A stretch of DNA of 6,864 bases, taken from positions 1 to 6,864 of the forward strand of contig JAGUYV010000421.1 of assembly GCA_020061125.1 (NCBI GenBank), in the 5' to 3' direction. The notes under the pieces were generated by a model that saw nothing but the letters and a program-made list of their open reading frames with translations, made no database searches and was not told where the DNA came from. A program made the translations under genes and the position numbers. The DNA is from a bacterium. GTDB taxonomy: Bacteria; UBP15; UBA6099; DSWB01. Positions 1 to 4,781 of this stretch are shown one piece after another (within the stretch, counting starts at the first letter, position 1; every line of letters begins with the position of its first letter).

Positions 1-935
1 CGGAAGTGGATGCACGCGGCGCCCTCGGCCGCCAGCCTGGAGGCCAGTGTGTGGGACCGTGCATCCAGGGGCGCGAACAGGCTCACCACCGCTGCTGGAT
101 TCAGTTTGCTGATGGCCGCCATGCCCGCCTTGTAGTCCGCGTCATAGACAAGCTCCACGAGCCGTGCGGCTTTGATGTGTTTGGCGTATTTCTGGATTTC
201 GGCGCGCTTCACGCGGGGCGCGATGCTGTCGCGGTACGGCAATAAATTCTTTGTAATGTCCGCGGCGTCCAGGATGAACAGGGCGCGCATTTGGTGCGCG
301 GCGCGCGCAAACGCTTCGTGCATGCTGGGCGAGTAGTCGCCGAACGGCGGTTTCTGGAAGATGAACGGGATGGGATTCTCGACCAGGGGCAGAGGATCGA
401 GGGCGATACCTCCGTTGTCGTCGAACACCAGGGCCGCGTGCTTGCGGCCGATGTCCACGCCGGTGCTGATGTACTCGCGGCCGTGGATGCCGTCGCGCGT
501 GGGCCGCACGATCTCGCTCATGTCCGTCCACATGGAGTCGAATCCCGGCCCCGCGAACGGGCCGCGGTATCCGGCGCCGGACACGGGCAGCTTGCCCGTT
601 TCGGCCTGATACCAGAGGGTGAGCACAATGTCCGGCTTCCAGTAATCGTCGCCCAGCCAGCGGTACTCGGGGTTGACCACGCGGGTGAGCACGGCGCGGG
701 TGCAGCCCTGCACGCAGCGCAGACAGTTCATGCAGGTGTACAGATAGTGCGCGGGGCCGTCAATTTCGCGGTTGAACACGCCCTCTTTGCGGTACACCTC
801 ATAGATGCACTGTTTTTTCACGCAGTTCTTGCACGCGCCCGCGCAGTCTTCGTTGAAATCCACGATGCCGAACTTGCCCACGGGCGTGAACCGCGGCGGC
901 GCGGCTTTGGTGTCAATGTGATATTTTTCGGGCAT
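1..935 (-). CDS. 4Fe-4S ferredoxin / glutamate synthase-like FMN protein, 3' end missing
   Basis: The frame is open from ATG at 935 to the left edge, giving 311 codons; the C-terminal part lies outside the window. Residues 31-43 hold C-x3-C-x2-C-x4-C and residues 68-78 hold C-x2-C-x2-C-x3-C, so an N-terminal two-cluster ferredoxin-like domain is visible. Residues 138-155 read DMSEIVRPTRDGIHGREY, the start signature of the FMN-binding glutamate synthase domain found in archaeal-type GltB-related proteins. A GAGGA ribosome site (945-949) sits 9 nt before the start. The gene follows metF by 134 nt on the same strand, so it is probably in the same operon. In classical glutamate synthase this domain forms glutamate from 2-oxoglutarate and ammonia on FMN. 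No glutaminase domain is seen in the visible part, and many such stand-alone proteins have unknown substrates. An electron-transfer partner for the metVF products is possible but inferred. Confidence 0.85.
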   Translation of the reverse strand, partial: MPEKYHIDTKAAPPRFTPVGKFGIVDFNEDCAGACKNCVKKQCIYEVYRKEGVFNREIDGPAHYLYTCMNCLRCVQGCTRAVLTRVVNPEYRWLGDDYWKPDIVLTLWYQAETGKLPVSGAGYRGPFAGPGFDSMWTDMSEIVRPTRDGIHGREYISTGVDIGRKHAALVFDDNGGIALDPLPLVENPIPFIFQKPPFGDYSPSMHEAFARAAHQMRALFILDAADITKNLLPYRDSIAPRVKRAEIQKYAKHIKAARLVELVYDADYKAGMAAISKLNPAAVVSLFAPLDARSHTLASRLAAEGAACIHF

Positions 936-954
936 TTCGATCCGTCCTCGATGG

Positions 955-971
955 CGGCCGCTGCGCGGCCG
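955..971 (-). other. GC hairpin in metF-flavoprotein spacer
   Basis: A 7-bp inverted repeat (CGGCCGC, 3-nt loop, GCGGCCG) lies just upstream of the ribosome site of the flavoprotein gene. There is no T-run, so it is not an intrinsic terminator. It could stabilise or segment the mRNA between metF and the next gene, but chance in GC-rich DNA is possible. The rest of the 936-1069 spacer shows no convincing gene. Confidence 0.3.
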
Positions 972-1069
972 GATCTTCGCGTATGAGTCAACGCGCGAAC
1001 ATGTCTCGCGCTCTTGGTGAAGTTCCGTGTGCTTCGTGGATCACAAATTCGTCCATTTCCCCGCGGCGG

Positions 1070-1987
1070 TCATCTAAGACCCGCGGCTTCCACGATTTCC
1101 GGAACGGCCTCTTCCCACTCGATGGCCATGATGTGAACGCCTGCCACGCCCTTGATTTTGCGCAGCTTCTGGATGGTCTCCACGCACAGCTTGACGCCTT
1201 CTTCGCGCTGCTTGTCTTTGGGCGCGCCCTTGATGCGCTTGATCACCTCGTCGGGCACATCCATGCCCGCCACCTTGTCTTTCATGTACAGGGCCATGCC
1301 CGCGCTTTTGATGGGGGTCACGCCGCCGAGAATGTAAACTTTGTCCGCCAGGCCGCGGTCGCGCACGGCCTTCATCCATTTGGTGAATTTGGGCAGGTTG
1401 AAGATGCACTGGGTCTGAATGAACTGGGCGCCGTTGGCGATTTTTTTGGCGAGGCGGATGGCGCGGAACTCAAAGGGATCGGCGAACGGGTTGGCGGCCG
1501 CGCCGATAAACAGGCCGGGCCGGGCCGCGGGCGGGATTTCGAAGGAGTCGTAAATGAACCGGCCGCTGTCGCGCAGATCGCGGGCCGCGCCCAGGAGCTG
1601 CATGGAGTCCAGATCGAACACATTTTTGGCGTGGGGCTGGTTGCCGAAGCTCTGGTGGTCGCCGCTCAAGCACAGCATATTGTTGATGCCCAGGGCGGCC
1701 GCGCCCAGGATGTCGCTCTGGATGGCGATGCGGTTGCGGTCGCGGCACACGAGCTGCCACACCGGGTCGAGTCCGATGCTTTTGAGCAGCGCGCTCGCGG
1801 CCAGGCTGCCCATGCGCACGATGGCCGTCTGGTTGTCGGTCACATTCACCGCGTCCACATGTTTTTTGAGCAGCAGGCCTTTCTTGATGACAATGTCCGG
1901 GTCGGCGCTGCGCGGAGGGCCGCACTCGGCGGTCACGGCGAAGCCTCCGGATTCGAGAACGCGCTGGAGATTGCTGTTCGTGGTCAC
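1070..1987 (-). CDS. metF: Methylenetetrahydrofolate reductase MetF
   Basis: This is a full-length 305-residue MetF. It catalyses reduction of 5,10-methylene-THF to 5-methyl-THF on FAD, in the methyl branch of the Wood-Ljungdahl pathway and for methionine synthesis. The family landmarks are present: TAECGPP at 19-25 with the catalytic-type Glu21, NVTDNQ at 48-53, CLSGDH at 106-111 with the conserved flavin-site Asp110, AAANPFADP at 163-171, and the substrate-side GAQFIQTQ at 186-193. The start is GTG at 1987; its GTGA overlaps the metV stop by 4 nt, which indicates translational coupling. It lacks a long C-terminal extension, as expected when MetV is a separate polypeptide. The partner reductant cannot be read from sequence. 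The MetV and MvhD-type neighbours suggest ferredoxin or a complex-bound donor rather than free NADH, by analogy with acetogen MetVF. Confidence 0.97.
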   Translation of the reverse strand: MTTNSNLQRVLESGGFAVTAECGPPRSADPDIVIKKGLLLKKHVDAVNVTDNQTAIVRMGSLAASALLKSIGLDPVWQLVCRDRNRIAIQSDILGAAALGINNMLCLSGDHQSFGNQPHAKNVFDLDSMQLLGAARDLRDSGRFIYDSFEIPPAARPGLFIGAAANPFADPFEFRAIRLAKKIANGAQFIQTQCIFNLPKFTKWMKAVRDRGLADKVYILGGVTPIKSAGMALYMKDKVAGMDVPDEVIKRIKGAPKDKQREEGVKLCVETIQKLRKIKGVAGVHIMAIEWEEAVPEIVEAAGLR

Positions 1988-2652
1988 AGGATATTGTCCT
2001 CCCGGATGAGTTTTCGGGGGCCGCCGTGTCGAGCCGAGGCCCAGTTTTTGGGCGGTTCAGTTTGCTCCAGGGTGTCGAGCCGTCCCAGCGCCTTGAGGCG
2101 GTCATAGATCTCCTGCCACCCGCAGGGCACCGAGGGATCAATTTCGCACACGCCGCTGGCGGACCCGCCGCACGGGCCGTTGAACAGGCTCTTGGAGCAG
2201 CGGGTCACCGGGCATACGCCGCCGAAGCGCCCCAGCACGCAGTCGCCGCACCCCTGGCAGTTTTCGAGGAACATGCCCTGCTTGTCCAGCAGACCAAGGA
2301 AGGTGGTGTTGACCGCGGGCAGCACGGGCAGATGCGGGAATCGCGCGGCCAGCATCTGCACGCCCGCGCCGCACGCCATGCTCATGATGCAGTCGTGCCC
2401 GTTCAGGGCGCGCGCGGCCTCGTCAATAAATTCGTTTTCGCACTGGCGCTCTATGGTCACCTGGTCAATGCGCGCCTTCACGCCCGCCTTGTTGTTGGCG
2501 ATGCCGAGCTGGGACGCGAGAACGGCCACTTCCTTGTCTCCGCCCGCGAAGCACACCTTCACGCATGTGCCGCACCCGGCCAGCAGGATTTTCTTGTAAC
2601 CCCGCAGGAGGGATTGAATCTCCTCGAATGGTTTGCGTTCTCCGACAATCAT
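1984..2652 (-). CDS. metV: MetV, methylenetetrahydrofolate reductase small subunit (MTHFR C-terminal domain)
   Basis: This 222-residue protein matches the 'methylene-tetrahydrofolate reductase C-terminal' cysteine-rich family, called MetV in acetogens, where it binds MetF and carries iron-sulfur and zinc sites. Visible markers are GCGTCVKVCFAGGDKEV at 26-42 and a dense cysteine block at 132-177 (C132, C135, C138, C147, C152, C161, C169, C177) that includes NGPCGG and the C-terminal PCGWQEIYDRL. The frame is open further upstream, to 2823, but that extension is low-complexity and lacks family similarity. ATG at 2652 is preceded by GAGGTG (2659-2664) at 6-nt spacing, so I place the start there. 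It is coupled to metF by a 4-nt overlap. Its likely role is to pass electrons from a donor, perhaps via the MvhD-like protein, to the FAD of MetF. Confidence 0.93.
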   Translation of the reverse strand: MIVGERKPFEEIQSLLRGYKKILLAGCGTCVKVCFAGGDKEVAVLASQLGIANNKAGVKARIDQVTIERQCENEFIDEAARALNGHDCIMSMACGAGVQMLAARFPHLPVLPAVNTTFLGLLDKQGMFLENCQGCGDCVLGRFGGVCPVTRCSKSLFNGPCGGSASGVCEIDPSVPCGWQEIYDRLKALGRLDTLEQTEPPKNWASARHGGPRKLIREDNIL

Positions 2653-2922
2653 GGGTTGCACCTCGGCATAAAGAGTTAACGGTTCCGGACCGTTCAAGCA
2701 TAACCGAAAAAACAGGGCTGATGAAAGGGGGCGGGTTCGCGGCGGGCGTGCGCCCGCCGGTTGTGCGGAGTCCCGGCGCGGGCGGGATTCCCGGATAGCG
2801 GATGCTCGGAGTAGAGTCGTCACCTCAAGAGCGGCGCTGTGGGTACGGGAAGAGGGCCACGGACATCCCCGTTTCGCTCGAGGCGGCGGAAAGGGCAGGG
2901 CGGCTCACGATGCGGCCGCCAT
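2653..2922 (-). other. 270-nt gene-free leader before metV
   Basis: No coding sequence is convincing here. It holds a 9-bp perfect GC hairpin at 2740-2759 (CGGCGGGCG, 2 nt, CGCCCGCCG), a run of six T on the minus strand at 2712-2707 separated from that hairpin by 27 nt, the AACGGT/ACCGTT repeat at 2678-2694, and the metV ribosome site. The hairpin-to-T-run distance is too long for a normal intrinsic terminator. The stretch is unusually long for the inside of an operon, so an internal promoter or an mRNA processing site is possible. Confidence 0.45.
2678..2694. promoter_or_regulatory. Inverted repeat upstream of metV
   Basis: AACGGT and ACCGTT arms flank a 5-nt GC centre, ending 26 nt before the metV start. 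It is a candidate operator or a small RNA hairpin. A similar AACGG...CCGTT pair occurs at 3769-3786 upstream of the operon, with spacing one base longer. No convincing promoter elements could be set around it. Confidence 0.35.
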
Positions 2923-3003
2923 TTACCGCTGACGCACCGCCTGATACAGCTTCTTGCGGGCCTGGGCGATCTTTTTCGCGATTTCGATGACCTGGTTTTG
3001 CAT
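2923..3003 (-). CDS. Possible 26-residue peptide
   Basis: ATG at 3003 opens a 26-codon frame ending in TAA. It has an ideal AAGGAG ribosome site (3011-3016) at 7-nt spacing, better than that of its larger neighbours. The peptide is basic and helix-prone: it starts MQNQVIEIAKKIAQ and ends VRQR, with eight Lys or Arg and two Glu, and has no membrane span or cysteine. I do not recognise it. It lies between the MvhD-like gene (91 nt upstream) and metV (270 nt downstream). Its opening loosely recalls the N-terminal helix of iron-sulfur/F420-type oxidoreductase subunits, so it could be the stub of a degraded gene, but no continuation is seen in the other frames. It may be a real small protein, a leader peptide or a chance frame. 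Confidence 0.4.
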   Translation of the reverse strand: MQNQVIEIAKKIAQARKKLYQAVRQR

Positions 3004-3093
3004 GGCTGTTCTCCTTATATTTACAGGCCGGAGCGCGCGGGAAATTCGTCCCGGTGCGCGCGGCCCGCATAAGTGCGATGTCCGCGCGCGGAT

Positions 3094-3513
3094 TCAGCCC
3101 CGCTTGAGCGTGGCGGCGCCGAGCTTTGCGATGACCTTTTCAGCGGAAGAGATGATTTTGGCGTATTCTGTGGAAGCCGCGCCTTCGGCCATGTGCAGCA
3201 TGAGCCGTTCCGGGTCCACCCCGGCCTCGGCCAGAAGTTGCTTGGTGCGGGCGATGCGCCGCGCCTGGCGGCGGCTGCCCTCGATGGTCATGCACTGGCG
3301 CGGCGCGCACGCTATCACCAGCACGCCGTCCGCGCCGTTTTCGAACGCCTTCAGAATTTGAAGCGGCTCCACCCTGCCCGAGCACGGCACTTCAACCGTG
3401 TTCACGCCCGGAGCGCCCGCCTTTTGTTTGCCCTCCAGAGACCGGCTCCGGTACAGCGCATTATGGCAACAGAAGGCCGTGAGGCCGCCTTGTCTTGTGA
3501 GGGTCTGCGCCAT
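3094..3513 (-). CDS. MvhD/FlpD-family hydrogenase iron-sulfur subunit
   Basis: This 139-residue protein belongs to the MvhD/FlpD family, which carries a [2Fe-2S] cluster and passes electrons between a dehydrogenase or hydrogenase and a partner such as HdrA. Family signatures are FCC at 14-16, VPCSGRVEP at 42-50, KAFENGADGVLVIAC at 55-69 and the following C74, then EGSRRQARR. The usual FCC-x-x-C pattern is altered: residue 19 is Ala, leaving cysteines 15, 16, 44, 69 and 74. ATG at 3513 has GGAAGG (3523-3528) 9 nt upstream. It is the first gene of the metVF operon. No HdrA, HdrB or HdrC gene is visible, so the partner is probably MetV or a protein encoded elsewhere. Membership of the family is secure; the exact partner is inferred. 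Confidence 0.88.
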   Translation of the reverse strand: MAQTLTRQGGLTAFCCHNALYRSRSLEGKQKAGAPGVNTVEVPCSGRVEPLQILKAFENGADGVLVIACAPRQCMTIEGSRRQARRIARTKQLLAEAGVDPERLMLHMAEGAASTEYAKIISSAEKVIAKLGAATLKRG

Positions 3514-3596
3514 GGTTGCTTGCCTTCCGTCTCCGGGTCAAAACCGCGGAATTCCGGCGGGAGTACAATTTTGTTGGTCCTGTGCCGACTGCGGTA

Positions 3597-3611
3597 TAGT
3601 CGTCAAGACTA
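3597..3611. promoter_or_regulatory. Inverted repeat in operon leader
   Basis: Perfect 5-bp arms TAGTC and GACTA flank 5 nt. It lies about 20-35 nt downstream of the proposed start of transcription of the MvhD-metVF operon. It could be an operator or an mRNA hairpin; arms this short can occur by chance. Confidence 0.25.
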
Positions 3612-3636
3612 CAAACTGTCTTTTTCCGCCACTATA

Positions 3637-3665
3637 ACCTTAAGAAATGCCGCATTGAATGTCAA
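3637..3665 (-). promoter_or_regulatory. Candidate sigma70 promoter of the MvhD-metVF operon
   Basis: On the minus strand a perfect TTGACA (3665-3660) stands 17 nt from TAAGGT (3642-3637). An alternative, 6 nt downstream, pairs TTCAAT with TATAGT (3636-3631), also at 17 nt. The spacer contains the palindrome AATGCcGCATT (3646-3656), a possible repressor site. The leader to the start codon would be about 115 nt. Confidence 0.45.
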
Positions 3666-3895
3666 GGTGCGCAAGCCCCGGAAGCTGCGCTTTGCAGCAT
3701 AGATAATAGGCAAAAATGCCATAAAAATGCCACAACTTGCCGTAGGCTCCCCTGTATTCGGGCAATATAACGGAAATAATACCGTTAAAAATATTTTTGA
3801 AAAATATTTTAAAATCCGCTGAAAATCTGCATTCAACTTGATAAAAAAGGTGATTTGAGAATGCCGCAGGGTTATGCGAGCGCTGATTGAACGGC
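3666..3895. other. AT-rich gene-free stretch with repeats
   Basis: Composition changes sharply to A/T here. The stretch contains two copies of AAAAATGCCA at 3712-3721 and 3723-3732, exactly 11 bp apart (one helical turn). An inverted repeat TAACGG/CCGTTA sits at 3768-3787, directly followed by a perfect 11-bp A/T inverted repeat around a single G at 3788-3810. Open frames across it lack a ribosome site and resemble no family. It probably serves as the upstream control region of the MvhD-metVF operon. Confidence 0.5.
3788..3810. repeat. 23-nt perfect A/T palindrome
   Basis: Arms of 11 bp (AAAATATTTTT and its complement) flank a single G at 3799. It could be a binding site for a nucleoid or dimeric regulator, a bent or melting-prone element, or a cruciform. 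It abuts the TAACGG/CCGTTA repeat. Confidence 0.5.
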
Positions 3896-3928
3896 AACAA
3901 AAAGCCGCGCCAGAGAGCGGGGCGCGGC
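3896..3928 (-). terminator. Intrinsic terminator
   Basis: On the minus strand a perfect 8-bp stem GCCGCGCC/GGCGCGGC with a 9-nt loop (3928-3904) runs directly into TTTTTGTT. This is a textbook rho-independent terminator. It closes the transcription unit that carries the riboswitch and the 25-residue peptide, and insulates it from the MvhD-metVF operon downstream. Confidence 0.85.
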
Positions 3929-4162
3929 CTGTGCCGGGTGTGGCGCAGAGACCATTCCCGGCGGTTTGGAGAGAGAGGTTTGTGCTTTGCGGCTGCGTGC
4001 GGCAGGTGCGCGGAGCAGCGGTGCGGGGCGTCGCAAACCGGGGGGCGTGGGTGATGCGGGGAACCCCTGTCCGCCTAACCGCGCCTGTGCTTGCGCGCGC
4101 AAAGCGCTTTGTTTTTCCGGGCTATCCGCTCCTTTCTGCTGTTTTGTCTGCGCCCGTGGCGC
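3929..4162 (-). ncRNA. Untranslated 3' part of the riboswitch transcript, possibly structured RNA
   Basis: Between the stop of the 25-residue peptide and the intrinsic terminator lie about 230 nt with no credible gene. The frame that spans the lower part is Pro/Ala/Arg-rich and has no ribosome site. The RNA can fold: arms CGGTTTG (3962-3968) and CAAACCG (4034-4040) enclose a smaller GCTGC/GCAGC pair. Two overlapping palindromes, TTGCGCGCGCAA (4091-4102) and AAAGCGCTTT (4101-4110), follow upstream. It may be only a long 3' UTR, a functional RNA, or decayed coding sequence. I recognise no known RNA family. Confidence 0.3.
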
Positions 4163-4240
4163 TTACGCCATCAGCAGAATTGCGTACAGGAGACACATTG
4201 CGCAGAAGATGGCGAACAGGAACCGGCGTGCCGCTTTCAT
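4163..4240 (-). CDS. 25-residue single-span membrane peptide under riboswitch control
   Basis: ATG at 4240 is preceded by GGAGGTGA (4255-4248), a perfect eight-base match to the anti-Shine-Dalgarno sequence, at 7-nt spacing. The frame ends in TAA after 25 codons. The peptide has a basic start (MKAARRF) followed by about 18 uninterrupted hydrophobic residues (LFAIFCAMCLLYAILLMA), so it should form one membrane helix with the N-terminus in the cytoplasm. Two cysteines lie inside the helix. It is too short to be a cleaved secreted protein. The gene lies downstream of a c-di-GMP-I riboswitch core and upstream of an intrinsic terminator, with nothing else coding in the unit. I do not recognise a family. 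It may be a small regulatory membrane protein, a leader peptide, or the surviving signal sequence of a broken gene; the strong ribosome site favours a translated product. Confidence 0.6.
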   Translation of the reverse strand: MKAARRFLFAIFCAMCLLYAILLMA

Positions 4241-4288
4241 GGTTCTGTCACCTCCGTTTGTGCGCCACAGCCTCCTTGCAAAGCCGAA

Positions 4289-4331
4289 ACCCGCCTGCCC
4301 GTGCGTGGTGCGTGTGCCGTGGCAGGCGGGT
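4289..4331 (-). promoter_or_regulatory. Long GC hairpin between riboswitch and peptide gene
   Basis: Perfect 11-bp arms ACCCGCCTGCC (4289-4299) and GGCAGGCGGGT (4321-4331) enclose 21 nt. On the minus strand the stem is followed only by TTTCGGCTTT, a weak T-tract, so it is at best a poor terminator. It is probably part of the riboswitch expression platform, acting about 50 nt upstream of the peptide start. Confidence 0.5.
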
Positions 4332-4391
4332 CTGGTCCCGGCCGGGGGGATGGGCATGTGCTGCTTGCCGTTCCCGGTCGAGTCTGCCTTC

Positions 4392-4490
4392 GGCGGTCCG
4401 GCCGGCCTGGCGCGGCAGGGGGGCGTTGCCGCGCTTTAGCCCCGTGACTTTGCGTCCCCGCCTTTCAGCGGGTTTGCCTTTATCGGGCTA
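4392..4490 (-). promoter_or_regulatory. Cyclic di-GMP-I (GEMM-I) riboswitch
   Basis: The minus strand carries the GEMM-I core in order. First comes AAGGCAAACC (4480-4471). A 6-bp P2 stem (4472-4467 with 4462-4457) is capped by the obligatory GAAA tetraloop (4466-4463). Next is GGACGCAAAG (4457-4448), then TCACGGGGCTAA (4447-4436), which holds the tetraloop-receptor CTAA. A P3 hairpin GCGCGGCA/TGCCGCGC (4434-4410) follows. These match the c-di-GMP-I consensus almost base for base. By my alignment the base equivalent to Vc2 G20 is G4478, which fits c-di-GMP better than cGAMP (where it is A). The closing P1 stem is not obvious by eye, so the ends are approximate. Downstream lie a GC hairpin and the 25-residue membrane peptide gene. 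Confidence 0.85.
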
Positions 4491-4495
4491 CTTGT

Positions 4496-4538
4496 GTTAT
4501 TCCCCGTCCGCACCAGCCCAAACATGATCTGCGTCACA
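4496..4538 (-). promoter_or_regulatory. Possible CRP-type site and weak promoter for the riboswitch unit
   Basis: TGTGA-N6-TCATG (4538-4523) matches the CRP/FNR-superfamily half-site spacing, with one perfect and one partial half. A GAATAA -10-like hexamer lies at 4502-4497 with no good -35. The site would be centred about 40 nt upstream of a start near 4490, the usual place for class II activation. This is suggestive only. Confidence 0.3.
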
Positions 4539-4566
4539 TTCCGGGCGGGGGAGGGAGAACAATACT

Positions 4567-4657
4567 TTGACACGGAGACCGCGGAGGCGCGCAGAGATGC
4601 AAAACAAGCAGCCCTTTCTCCGTGAACTCTGTGCCTGCTCCACGCTCTTCGTGTTAA
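4567..4657. repeat. Imperfect inverted intergenic repeat
   Basis: Arms CACGGAGA (4571-4578) and TCTCCGTG (4617-4624) pair, GGCGCGCAGAG is matched by CTCTGTGCC further in, and the outer ends TTGACACGGAG and CTCTTCGTGTTAA also resemble each other in inverse orientation. The word pattern (cacggag / cagaga / ctctgtgcc / ctccgtg) is of the kind seen in dispersed intergenic repeats of many environmental bacteria. It separates the pdaD and riboswitch units. No gene is visible from 4658 to 4781 apart from a GC hairpin at 4749-4769. Confidence 0.5.
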
Positions 4658-4748
4658 TCTTTGTTTTATCCTGCCGCGTGCGCATACACAGGCTATCCGC
4701 GGCGGCGGAGCGGGTTATTCGCAATGTCGGGAAGGGTAGCGCGTGGCT

Positions 4749-4769
4749 CGCGGCCGCTGGAGGGCCGCG
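4749..4769 (-). terminator. GC hairpin just after pdaD
   Basis: Arms CGCGGCC and GGCCGCG flank a 7-nt loop, 13 nt past the pdaD stop on the minus strand. There is no T-run, so it is a weak candidate terminator or a 3'-end stabiliser. Confidence 0.3.
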
Positions 4770-4781
4770 GCGCGCCCCGGA

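Noticed and set aside
291-986. Long plus-strand frame opposite the flavoprotein gene
   Set aside because: It is the antisense shadow of the flavoprotein; the minus frame shows clear cysteine and GltB motifs and this one shows none.
988-1056. 22-codon minus-strand frame 13 nt after the metF stop
   Set aside because: It has no usable ribosome site and no recognisable features; probably chance.
983-2107. 374-residue plus-strand frame across metF
   Set aside because: It is an antisense shadow: His/Ala/Gly-rich, with no family resemblance, and it crosses the metF-metV junction.
2707-2759. GC hairpin plus T-run as an intrinsic terminator before metV
   Set aside because: The six-T run is 27 nt beyond the stem, far outside the distance at which a hairpin terminates transcription.
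2653-2823. 57-residue N-terminal extension of MetV
   Set aside because: It is low-complexity, Arg/Pro-rich and crosses the hairpin and the inverted repeat; the ATG at 2652 has a well-placed GAGGTG and matches the family start.
3609-3900. Minus-strand frames of 75 and 86 residues in the AT-rich stretch
   Set aside because: There is no ribosome site, the 75-residue frame starts at TTG, there is no family similarity, and both cover the proposed operon promoter and the palindromes.
4091-4116. Plus-strand terminator (CAAAGCGCTTTG followed by TTTTT)
   Set aside because: The stem would be only about 4 bp, and no plus-strand gene lies upstream that would need it.
3874-4527. 217-residue plus-strand frame, with smaller overlapping frames at 3966-4447
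   Set aside because: The sequence is Arg/Pro/Ala-rich with no recognisable fold, lacks a good ribosome site, and runs antisense through the riboswitch and the terminator.
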